Shown one piece after another: positions 35,698-52,527 of a DNA stretch of 64,000 nucleotides. Below the pieces are notes generated by a model, which worked only from the letters and a program-made list of their open reading frames with translations, had not been told where the DNA came from and ran no database searches. Location: assembly GCF_000002985.6 (NCBI RefSeq), contig NC_003279.8, positions 9,858,001-9,922,000 of the forward strand. The letters run 5' to 3'. Made by a program: the position numbers and the translations under genes. The DNA comes from Caenorhabditis elegans. Lineage: Eukaryota; Nematoda; Chromadorea; Rhabditida; Rhabditidae. The stretch's first letter is position 1. Each line of letters opens with the position of its first letter.

Positions 35698-37596
35698 TCA
35701 CAATCTCTTCAAAGCGAGATATCCACCAAAGTTTTGAGAGTTTGCAGAATCTCCAGTTTCTGGGACTTCAGAAGATGAAGGATTCGGTGGTACTTGTTGT
35801 TCTTCTCTTCTTGTCGGAGTTTCTTCACGAGATTTTGGAGATCTAGTTGGTAGAAGAGTTGGAGCAGATGGAGATATAGTTGGAGGGGTTGATGAAAGTG
35901 TAGTTGATGGTGGAAGAAGTGTTGGAGATGCAATGAATGTATCTGAGATTGGAGAAGATCCACCGGAAGGTGAAACTCTTGAAGATGATCGACGAGGACA
36001 TGGACAATAGCCTGGAAATTATAAAATAAGGAAAATAGAAATCGATTTCAAAGTTGCAAGTTTCTCATAGTCAGAGTTAGTTTCAAAGTAATGGTTGTTT
36101 CAAGATCGTATGTCTTGTAGTAGCACCGACTTTCAAGGTTTTTTGGGTCTACAGTGTTTTGAATAAATTTCCAGCAGTCGAATTTTTGAAATAATACGTC
36201 AGAATTAACAAAAATAAAAGTTTGATAATTCCTGTAAATTTAACCACGTAGACATGTGTTTTGTAGATCGTGAGTTAATATTTCATGTTTTCAACTAACC
36301 GGAATCGAACCCAGGAACTCCTTGCTCGCCTGGAATACCATCTGGTCCTTCTTCAGCTATATCTCCTATATTTCCAGCTGGTCCTTCTGGTCCTTCAGGT
36401 CCATCATGTCCGTCTTCTCCAGTTTCACCTGTTACTCCAGGCATTCCGACTTCTCCTGGAGGACCCGGTGGTCCTGCTGGTCCAGGAATTCCAACTCCAC
36501 GAGTTGCATTGTTTCCTTGTTCTCCATTCTCACCAGGTGCACCTGGGAATCCAGGGAATCCGATGAATCTTGAAATTGAAAATTAGAATTCTGAGTTTGA
36601 CTAGATTCATTTTGAGGATTCATTTAAAAAATGTATATTGAATATTTTTAAAGTATAATACTCACCCTGGTTCCCCATCAGTTCCAGATTCTCCATCTTC
36701 ACCTGGTTTTCCAGGACTTCCAGGTTGTCCATCTTCTCCTTTTTCTCCAACAGAACCATTTTCTCCTGGTGGTCCAGGTTCTCCAGCAACACATGGAATA
36801 CATTCAACAGGACCAATCATTTCTTTGAATACATCCATTCCATCCGGACCCTTTCGTCCTTGACCTCCGTGTGGTCCATCGGCTCCTTTTCTTCCAGGCC
36901 TACCACGTGGGCCATGTGGGCCTACTGGACAATTGATTGCTGGTCCCGTATCACAATCACATGGGTCTTTATTTGAATCCGGAGTTGGAGAAGCTTCACG
37001 AGGAAGGCGAGTTGCTGGGAGCATATCTTCCCATGCACCGTTTGCATACAACTGAAAATAATAGTAAGGCCTCTGCCTCTGGAGTCACTGAGCAAAGTTG
37101 AGGTCTCGACACGATGATCGAAACATTTAAAACGGAGGCTAAGAAAAAAGAGTTTTCACCTTTAAAGAGTACATTAATTTTCATTCATTTTGCTGTATAG
37201 TTTTCATATGTTTACGTTTATGGAAAATATTGAGATTAGTTGCAAATTAAAGGGTAGTGAAAAATACTGTACTTTTTTAAGGCGCACAACCATTTTTTTC
37301 GCAGACTTACTTAAACATTTTTTGTCGCTTCGAGACTATGATAATCATTTAGCAATAAGTCAATCAATGTTTTTTAAATACTAAAAATATTTGCATCTTC
37401 TGGTGAAGCTTAAACATAAGCTTAAGCCTACTATCTGCAATTAGCCTCTCACCTTGAATTCATCCATTCCATCCATTGCACTCATGTGCATTTGTGCAAC
37501 TTCATAAAATAAAGAAATAGTACATGTTAGCATTGGAATAAGAAAAGCTGCACAAATGACAGTAACACCAGAAGCCACATTGGTACCGTAACCCAT
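35698..37596 (-). CDS. Cuticle-type collagen with long Ser/Pro-rich C-terminal tail
   Basis: Four exons in transcript order: 37596-37453, 37051-36666, 36568-36300 and 36011-35698; 370 residues. I chose ATG 37596 because it begins a signal-anchor protein ([20 protein letters not shown], about residues 9-28), as in nematode cuticle collagens. A TATA box lies 40 bp upstream, and the frame upstream is closed. Gly-X-Y blocks follow, for example [19 protein letters not shown] and [13 protein letters not shown]. They are broken by Cys clusters ([15 protein letters not shown]) used for trimer cross-linking. After the last triple-helix block comes CPCP, then about 100 residues rich in Ser, Pro and Thr with no Gly-X-Y. 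The collagen is expected to be secreted by the hypodermis into cuticle. I cannot assign a col number. Confidence 0.88.
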
Positions 37597-37634
37597 TTCA
37601 GTAGACTGTCTCTTCACTGCCGTTCGTATCACTC

Positions 37635-37640
37635 TTTATA
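37635..37640 (-). promoter_or_regulatory. TATA box of collagen gene
   Basis: On the minus strand the sequence reads GCATATAAAGAG, with TATAAA at 37640-37635, about 40 bp upstream of the collagen ATG. Many stage-specific cuticle collagen genes have such TATA boxes with very short leaders, so this supports ATG 37596 as the start. Confidence 0.6.
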
Positions 37641-37981
37641 TGCACGTTGGCATGGGTGATACGTTCAGATGTTGGATGTGTAGATAGATAATTCCACAAA
37701 ACGTTTTCTTGTCATAAAATCGACAGTCATGTAATGATATCTAGACACTAAATACACAAATCTATAGATAATAACAATTACATTTAGAACTTCGGAAGGA
37801 CAGACGGCAGCGACCAGCGTTTTAAAGAGGAGAGAGAAGTTTGACAGGAAAAGAGGGACTGAAAGAGAAAGTTGACAGGAAGTGATCAGAATTCAAATTG
37901 AACAAGAAGTGAGTATATAGATAAAAGTTATTTAGAGATGAGTATACATCTAAGAATGTTTTTAAAAAAAGTGAAATGAGT

Positions 37982-40900
37982 TCACATTCTTTCAGTTGAA
38001 AAGTAATTATCATCTTGGATGTCCCGATATCTTGCAATTTCTTGTTCCAGATAATATTTCCGTTCAAGAAGTTCTACCGTGTGATCGTGTTGAGGCCATT
38101 GGGCAATTAGCTCATGTCTGAAATTTTTAATTGTATTTTTCAATTGGACTTGAATTTGATTTAAGCAAAATTTCGGTCAGGATATTTAAAATTTTCACCG
38201 TTATTTTGGAAAATAAATAATCCATAATTTTTGTTACTTAAAACTTTTTAAAATTATAATTTTTCAAAAAAAAACACTTGAAATTGCACTTTTTGTTTTA
38301 GAAAAAAATTATTTCGCTTTTTCGATTTGAAATAAAAAATCGAAAAATATGTAATTTTTGTTATTCAATATTTAGATATTTTCAAAAAATTTAGATTTTT
38401 TGATATTTAAACTAGTTTTTTATTTTGATAATTTTTTATTTTATCAAATGAAAATGACATGTTTAATTGTTTTTTTTTCACAAACTTAACACAATTTGAT
38501 GAAAAGCTGATATTTTCGTAAATTAAAATCTAAACACTTTTTCGATTTTTTTTTCGGAAAATGCAATGATACAAAATTTGAATTTTTCCTCTTTTCCAGA
38601 AATGCTTTTTATCTTAAAACAAATTTTTTACATTGAAACATAGCAATTTCAACTAACTTAGCTCTCATAACTTCTTTTTTAATGACCCAAGCATCTGCAT
38701 ATTGTTTATTATTATCACAGTGTTGATGAAAGATTTCCAAAGATTTTTCGTCACGAGTATCAGGATCAATAGGCTGAAAAATTGAATGTTATTATATTTA
38801 ATTCAAATCTCATCGAAGGATTACTCTAGTCTCCTCATTCGAACAAATATTCATAAAAACGGCATGTTTTTCCTCATCGTTGCTATCTCTTCGGTGCTCA
38901 AAAGGAGGAGGAGGACGTGCGTCTCTATGTGGTTGCCTGAAAAAAAGAGATATTTCATAATACACCACGTCAATGGAAAAAATAAATGTCTACTTTTGTA
39001 GAAATACCCATCAAAGTGTTAGTTTTTTAATTTCTCTAAGAACCAAAGAAGCTAAAATTTAAAAAAATTATTTTATTTTTGGAAAATGCCAAATTTTAAA
39101 TACTTTTCGGTCATATTTCTATTTTTAAAAGCAATTTTCGTATTTTCTCATCGAAATATGAATTTTTTGATAAATTAATAGTTTCATTTTTTAAATTGAT
39201 ATTTATTACACTTTTTTTCGTTTTTTCTATTATTAGAATTTCAGAAAAATCAAACAATGTTCGTTTTTAAATTTTTTGACTTTCTCTGAAAAAATTGAAA
39301 AATCGATGTTTGAAAAATAGCTTCAAATTTTGGTAATTTTTCTTTTCTATAAAGAAAATTACATGCTTTCTTTGTTTTTTTCATAAAAACAAGTTTTTAA
39401 ACATTTAATCCTTTAGTTAATTTTCTAAACGTTTTTTTCGGTTTTTGCGAGAAAATAGAAAGACAACAATTTTTTCAATTTTTTTTAATTTCGTCTGAAA
39501 AATAATCGAAAATGTTTTTTTCAATTATTCTAGTCTAAATTTGCATGTCTTTAGATATTTAGTTTCTTATCCGAAAAACCCCAAAAACAGGACAGTCCTC
39601 ATCTCCATTTCCATTAATTCCTACCTTTGCTCGCTTTTGGCTCTATCCCGAAAATTTTTAGCTTCACTTTGAGATTTTGGTATTCTAGATGCACCAGCTT
39701 CACCCGGAACCGTTGGATACGGTAGATCCTAAAATTTCAATTTTCTGTTTTTCAAGCTATCCAAATGAAAATCTTACCGGTTGCACTACAAAAGTCTCAC
39801 TACGATTTCTTCTATGACCCTGTCCAGGTTGTTGAGGATTTAAAAGTTTTGAAGCAGTTGGTGTTCGATTATTTGATCCTATTCCACTTCCAGAAGAAGT
39901 TCCAAGCATTGTTGGTCGATGAGCATGTGGTGGAGGAGTTTCTGCTGGTCCATTTGTTGAAGAATCCGATAAAGGTACGCTCCCATTCGGATATTCCTTT
40001 AATGCAAAAAAAATTAGTTTTTTTGGAGTTTGGCGAGATTCATATGTTTCATAGAAAAGCAGGTCTTATCACGAATACAGTAATTCTCAGATAAAATTAA
40101 AAATTGTGTTGGAATAACACAATTTTTAAAATTTAAAAACTTTAAAATAAATTCAATAAATACTTTAATTTCTTCGCAATAAAAAATTCGAAAACAAAAA
40201 ATTTAATTTGCTTTGCAGCACCTTCTTTCGAGATTGTCCAAAAATTTTAATTTTGTATTTTTAGAAATATTTGTTCAATTCAAAAAAATTGTTTTTAACT
40301 GGTTGAGTATTTAATTTTTAATTTTTTAAAAGAACTTACATCTTTTAGAAGAGTAAAATATTCTACACATTCGGAAGAAGTCGGTCGAATATCAGCATTA
40401 TCATTCCAACATTTCTTATAAAATTCAGACAAAATAGGATTACATTCGAGTTCTTGTGGACGTAAGTTAGCTGTCGCAACATTATATAAAAGTCCAGGAA
40501 CTGAGAGATCTCTTCGATACGGATGATTTCTAGCAATAATTTGCCACATTATAATTCCAATACTGTAGATGTCAGATTTCATATTATACTGTTCACATCG
40601 AAATACTTCTGGAGCCATTGTGATTGGAGTTCCACGATTTGAAGTCATTGATTGATGCATTGAGGTAAATGTTCCAAAATCACATAATTTCATTGTTCGA
40701 TATCGATCAGAGAGAAGCATGCTGAAATTATTTTGATTGACCACAGTAGGTGATTTAATTTTAATTTTGAAAACTGACCGCTAAAGATTTCTGATAATTT
40801 ATTGAAATTTGAAAAGCTACAAAAATTAAGAAATTCCTCATTTTTACTTTTAAAATGGCTTTTTAAAATTATTTTCATATGATTAGTTCTTCTTGGAGGA

Positions 40901-42599
40901 TATTTTTAAATCCACTTTGAAATATTATTTTTTAAAAATGATTTTTTTTAGATTTTACACATTATTTTGTGGACCAATTTTCAAGGAACTTTTTGCTTAA
41001 AAAAATAAAAAAAATAGCTCACACAAAAATGTAGAACCCTTTAAAATTAATTTTTCGAATGTCTAAAAATGGATTCGAAACATTTCTGCTTTTCTGTACT
41101 AAATTCACTTAAAATTTCAAAAGATTTTGTTGAATTTTTCTAAAATCTAAATTGTTAAATTGACAGGATCTCCGCCATTAATTCTTTCAACTTTTAAAAA
41201 ATTTACCTAATATATTAGCTAATAGTAAAGAAAAAAATTTCAATATTTTTCTGTTAATTTTCAAAAATCACTGAAAACATCTTCACATCCAACATATATA
41301 TTTCTTTCAATAATTTCTGCTATCAAAAACTCACTTTTGAAGTTTCAAATCTCTGTGAACTTGGCTGTTGGAATGGAAAAAATCGACGGCGGATGATAGT
41401 TGAAACATCCATGAAGCCACATGATCAATTGTATAATTAATGTGTGTTCTGTCGTAGAGTACTGAAAAAAAAATAGATTTTTCAGCTAAATTTTATTTTG
41501 GAGAATTGCCTCATTGAAATGAATTTTTAATTTCGTAAAAAACAGGGTTTGGAGAATTTAAAGCGATTTTTTTAAGACTAAAAATGGAAAAAAAAAACCA
41601 AATAGCATTTTTTTTGTTCAAAATTATAGTGAAATTTTTTTTGCCAGATTTTTCGTGTTACAGCGTCCATATATTGATTTTTATTCAGTTTCTTCCATAT
41701 TTTGCAGTATAATCCGCTTTTTTGATGTATTTTAATATATTTTTAGCTGATAGAAATTTCTGTTCCTATTGCCGAAAAAATGTAGTTTAATTCGCTAAGA
41801 AACACGGAATAAACCGACAAAATGTTAAAAAATTTGGCGAAATCGGGGATTTTCACTAAATTTAAATGAAAATCTCACAATCGGCCATGCTTCCACAATC
41901 CATATATTCCATAACGACTCCTTGCCCATTCCGAGGGCTTTTGTACAGTCCATAAATTCTGAAAAACTTCTATTTTCAGTATTTTCCATTTATAAAAACA
42001 TACTTTATAATATTAGGATGATTTCTGAGATCCCACATAACTTTTGCTTCTCTTATAAGAGTTGCCATATGAAGTTGAGAAGAATATTTGATTGCTGCTG
42101 GCCTGAAAATAATATTTTGGTGATTTTATTGATTTTTTGTTAACTTTTGATAATTCCTCATGCTTTAAAAGAATTAAATTTAAATTTTTGAAGCTAGAAA
42201 CGAACCTAAAGTCATCCTGCCTAGTTTTTCTATATCTTGTTTTCTCAACCAATCCATAAGTGCCTTTTCCGAGATAATGACTATTTAAATTATCAATACA
42301 TTGTGCTTGAATTTCGGGAATATCAATTGTTGAGCACAATCCGGAATCTCGTGTTGTTCGTTGTGTTGGTGTCTGAATTTATTAATTTATTGAGTTTTCA
42401 GTGATTTTTATTGATAGTTTTGGTAAAAGCAGGCTTTATACGTCTTCAACTGATTTTTTTAAAAATTAAATACAATACTGTTTTTACAAGAAAACGTTAT
42501 TTTTCTTTACTCAAAATCCATTAAACTTACAATTGCGGCAGGACTTGGCGAATGACTGGACGAACTACTAGACGGTTTGCTCTGTGACGAATTGTCCAT
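37982..42599 (-). CDS. mom-4: MOM-4, TAK1-type MAP kinase kinase kinase
   Basis: Eleven exons in transcript order: 42599-42531, 42372-42206, 42102-42004, 41958-41879, 41461-41335, 40721-40340, 39996-39778, 39728-39625, 38936-38825, 38773-38658 and 38117-37982; 536 residues. All kinase motifs are intact: glycine loop GKGTYG (58-63), catalytic Lys in PAAIK (K84), HRDLKLQN (D176), CDFG (D195) and MAPEVF. The Ser-rich N terminus (SSSSSSHSPSPAA) and a Pro-rich linker flank the domain. The C-terminal 75 residues (HCDNNKQYADAWVIKKEVM, LLERKYYLEQEIARYRD) resemble the TAB2/3-binding coiled-coil end of TAK1. Known role: MOM-4 with TAP-1 activates the Nemo-like kinase LIT-1 in the Wnt/MAPK pathway that sets anterior-posterior polarity and endoderm fate. 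Large introns at 38937-39624, 40722-41334 and 38118-38657 hold only AT-rich sequence. It is divergent from lsl-1, 680 bp away. Confidence 0.95.
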
Positions 42600-43278
42600 T
42601 TCAGAGCCGAAACGGTGAAAAAAATGGTGATGGGCGGCAAAGGACAGGAACTGGCATGTGTTGTGTGTGTATACTCTTTCTCTCGCTCAGTGGAAACGAT
42701 ATAGTGCACAAGTAGAAGAAACTGCAGACGAATAACAAAATAGACCAACGGGACACAGACAGATTTCCGATTTAGACAAGGAAGAATGATGATTTTAAAG
42801 AAGTTACTGTAGCATGGCTGAAAATTGTTTTGATAAATACATAAAATTCAATTGCGCAGGTTTTACAGAAAATTCAAAATAAAGAATAATTGAATGTTTT
42901 AAGTTCTGAAAAGTAAAGAAATTACACAACGGGGAAGAAGTATGGAAATTTATTCAAATTATATTTGTATAAAAAATACAAAGATCGAAAATGTTCTAAT
43001 TTTCTGTTCTTCTGTTCTAAACTAATTTTGTTAAATATATAAATAATGTTTTCAGCTTAATTCGAAATTGCAGAAACAATTCTTTGTTGGGGACACTGTG
43101 CTCAAAGGCGCATGACGCAACGAAACTTTTGGGTCTCACCACGAAACTGTCAAACACGGTAATCCTAAAATTTAGAGAAGCTGTCAATTAATTTATGAGT
43201 TTTGTTTGTCTTAATTTTATGTTTAAACCAACAAATTGTCTGCATTTTTTCTTCAAAAAATTTTATTTTTTACTTCAG
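42600..43278. promoter_or_regulatory. Shared divergent promoter region of mom-4 and lsl-1
   Basis: The start codons of mom-4 (minus) and lsl-1 (plus) are 679 bp apart with nothing coding between them. The mom-4 side has a CT/GA-rich stretch at about 42655-42690. Near the lsl-1 side, 43091-43165 holds a dispersed repeat fragment with AAAGGCGCA and GGTCTCACCACG motifs. TACTTCAG directly precedes the lsl-1 ATG and is a good SL1 trans-splice site. Confidence 0.5.
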
Positions 43279-44826
43279 ATGTCAATTATTGATGACCGAA
43301 CGGATCCATCTTACGACGGCGAGGACTACGAAGCTTCTATAACGGTATTTTATTTCGATTCTTATTTTTAAGATTATTGAAATGTTTCTAGTTCGGAACC
43401 TATCAACAAGAAGAAGTCGCCCCGTTTGCTGTTCATCAGTGTAATGTGTGTAATAAAATGTTTATGAATTATAAAGGTTATTCGCATAAAAATAGAAAGC
43501 TGAAATAAAAAAAAACATTTCAGGTCTCCAACAGCACTCTGTGATTCATACCGACACCAAACCATACATCTGCGATGTTTGTGGCCGAGGATTCCGATAC
43601 AAATCGAATATGTTCGAGCATCGTACCGTTCACACCGGCTATACCCCTTATGTGTGTCCATTTTGTGGAAAACAGTTCCGATTGAAAGGAAACATGAAAA
43701 AGCACATGCGAACTCATGTGACAAGCAAAGAAGAGTTGGAAGCTGCTTATAGACCATATTCGAGGTTGGCAATCGGTCGACCCTTCACCTTCACAAATAG
43801 TTCGTGGTACGTATATTATACATTGGACGTACAATAAATATGTTATTCACATTGCATTGCACGAATTTTAAGAACTTCGTCCATTATATTATGTGAATAA
43901 TACATTTATTGTACGTCCACCGTATAATACACGAACCACGAATTATATGTGTTGTACGAGGGGAATTCTGATATCTATCTCGTCTTAAAAATGATTTCAG
44001 CAATCGGCGTTCGTCTGGAATTATTCCGTCCGATGCTCTAGTCATTCGTGGGACATCGATGCCCTATTACAATCCAGAGAAGAAGCGATCGGTTCCGAAA
44101 CTTTTATTGGGTAAAGATCCTTCAAAATGGGTTGATATGATCTGCCGAAACCAGCTTATCCCACTATCTTCATTTGACGATAAAATCATGAGAGCTACAA
44201 TGCGATTGACTAACTGTCACATGGCATCCGATGTTCTAGAACAAGCTAAACCACTCGAGTTTGAGATGTAAGTTTCAATTCAATTTGAAATTACAGTACT
44301 CTTTAAAGGCGCACGCCCTTTTGTATTTTACAAAAAAAGAAGACGTGAAAAGACCAGCGTTTGTATTTTTACCGCAAATTATTATAATTATTGTCTTACT
44401 AATATCCCATGCAAAATCTGAAAATTACAGCTTTCGATGCCCAATTTGCAAGTGCGAATGTAGTGGAAGAGAGGATTGTCAACTGCATATGTATGCTTCT
44501 CATGATAAGAAAGAAGCTGAAGAACCAAATTATTGCACGGTAAATAATTGAAAATTAAATCTTGAATATCCTGTAAACTTTATTTTCAGAAATGCATGAG
44601 AGTATTCGCCGACGTAGATATGTATCGTCAACACCAAAGCTATCATTCTCGTGTTCAATTGATGATTCGTAATAATGAACTTGAAATGGTGAGTTGTTAA
44701 ATATTGCTAATTCTTAATTGTATTATTTTGTTTCAGGGCTCTCCAGAAGTCGATATCTCTCAAATCTGCTACAGTATGATCACTAACACTGAAAATGAGA
44801 TGAACATTCTAAAACCATCAGCATAG
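43279..44826 (+). CDS. lsl-1: C2H2 zinc-finger protein LSL-1 (LSY-2-like)
   Basis: Seven exons: 43279-43344, 43392-43476, 43524-43806 (or 43764), 44001-44267, 44431-44539, 44590-44688 and 44737-44826; 332 residues with the longer exon 3. Five C2H2-type fingers are visible: CNVCNKMFMNYKGLQQHSVIH, CDVCGRGF...HRTVH and CPFCGKQF...HMRTH in the N-terminal half. Two more, CPICKCECSG...HMYASH and CTKCMRVFAD...HQSYH, are near the C terminus. The N terminus is acidic. The family is nuclear and DNA-binding; LSL-1 is reported to support germline gene expression, and the related LSY-2 acts in neuronal fate. ATG 43279 directly follows a trans-splice-type acceptor. Exon 3 has two in-frame donors 42 nt apart, GTTGG at 43765 and GTACGT at 43807. 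The second lies inside a foldback repeat. Confidence 0.9.
43799..43943. repeat. Foldback (MITE-like) element in lsl-1 intron
   Basis: Arms of about 52 bp, 43799-43850 and roughly 43890-43943, are inverted copies of each other with about eight differences, separated by a loop of about 40 bp. The outer ends read TTCGTGGTACGT and its partner ACGAACCACGAA. The element covers the end of exon 3 and the first part of the intron, and it contains the donor at 43807. No transposase is present, so it would be a non-autonomous element. Confidence 0.8.
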
Positions 44827-46395
44827 TTTTTCCCCTGAATTTTCCCCACATCCCTGTCTTTCTAACGCCCGTGTAATTGTTTTGTTCTGTTGCACTTGTT
44901 CCTTTCATTTTTATGAAGTTTTCATTTTGAAAATATGAATGGAAGACAAAATACAACAAACGTTGGATGATGGCAAAGTTTTTTAAGGAAGGAAGTAAAA
45001 AAGAAGCATAAAGGAGTTGGGAAATTCACAATTAAAGCACAACCAAAGCAGGACAAGGTGAAGAAAAAGACAATTTGGGGGAATGTTTGAATGGTAAAGC
45101 TGTGATAATGAGAGAAGATGATTTCTGATTTTAAGACATTTAATACACAGGGTTGGGGATATCAATGATACTTCTTTTAATTTGGAAAAACAACCAATTT
45201 CAGATTCTAGAATATAAATTACATTTATGAGACACACGTTTTGAATATCCCTCTCGCGGGGGAACAAAAAAAGATTTGAGGGAATCGGGAACACACAGAG
45301 AAAGAGCAGATGTTTTCGGAGAAAGCCGGGAAAAAAAAGTATGAAGAAGTGAGAGACGCAGACGAAAAGCAGTGCAGGTGGCTCATTAAAGAGGTAAACG
45401 AGTTGAGGTGGTGCATATTGATACTTTAAGATTATATGTTTGACGGATTTGAAGGTGTTTTGAAAACTAGAAAGCGGGGAGTTTTTTGAATTTGAAATGG
45501 AAGAGAAAGAGGAGAAAACTAGGCCAGCATTTGCTTTGTGGATTTACGAGCGATTTAACTATTACGGGAGCACAATATTCTGAGAAAACATGTTTGACGT
45601 GCAAAATATTTCGTAGTGAAAACTACAGTAATTCTTTAAATGACTACTGTAGCTCTTATGTCGATTTCCGGGCTCGATTTTTCTTTCAATATTCGAAAAA
45701 AAAATAATTCAAAAAATCGAGCCCGTAAATCGACACAAGAGCTACAGTAGTCATTTTAAGAATTACTGCAGTTTTCGCTACGAGATATGTTGCGCGGCTC
45801 AGAATGTTGTAATCTCGTAATATATAAGTAGTTTCCAATGTTTCTTGCAAGTTTTAGCGTTAAAATTGCATCAATTTCAGAAAATAGCCTTAAGTACACA
45901 TCGGAATATTATTTGCAAGTTTCATTTTTCAATTTCCTCTTCCATTTCAATATTCTTTAGCAAAAAAAAGGTCGAGTGAACAATAAATAAACTAATTGTA
46001 AGGACCGTTTCCCCCTAACATATTGTCCAATTCACTTGATTGAGTATTTCTAAGAAAGGTCAATGACCGAAAAGTAACTGGCAAACTCTCAACTACTGTC
46101 ATTTTTGGTGCAAACGGTGCAATCTGGCGACATCTGCCACTTCTTAATACGGTCTCTCTCTCTCTTCGCTCCACGATGCTTGATTGATGATGACCACCGG
46201 GCTGCTGGTGCTGCCCGAGAGAGCACACAGATTTGAGAGGAGTAGAGATAAATCAGTTTGAAAGAATAGATTGAGGAGAGTGAGGGATAAAAGAAAAAAC
46301 TATTTGAATAAAGAAGGAATGTATTGAGTTTCTGAACACAAATGTGAATCAATCGGTAATGTGAAAACTAGAAATAAATACGATTTTTTAAAAAC
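44827..46395. other. Convergent 3' region of lsl-1 and ztf-11
   Basis: Both genes end toward this interval, so it holds their 3' UTRs. A large palindromic repeat occupies 45561-45821. Open frames at 44983-45416 (-) and 45992-46352 (-) show no domain and no splice signals, and I read them as noncoding. Confidence 0.55.
45561..45821. repeat. Large palindromic repeat of abundant C. elegans type
   Basis: Arms of about 120 bp are inverted copies. ATTACGGGAGCACAA at 45561 onward pairs with the segment ending at 45821. The best-matched inner arms, 45606-45683 and 45710-45788, differ at only a few positions and are separated by about 26 bp. Inner motifs include ACTACAGTAATTCTTTAAAT, GACTACTGTAGCTCTTATG and GGGCTCGATTTTT. 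I recognise this as one of the very common palindromic repeats of the C. elegans genome; no open frame for a transposase is present. Confidence 0.92.
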
Positions 46396-52527
<6,132 letters not shown>

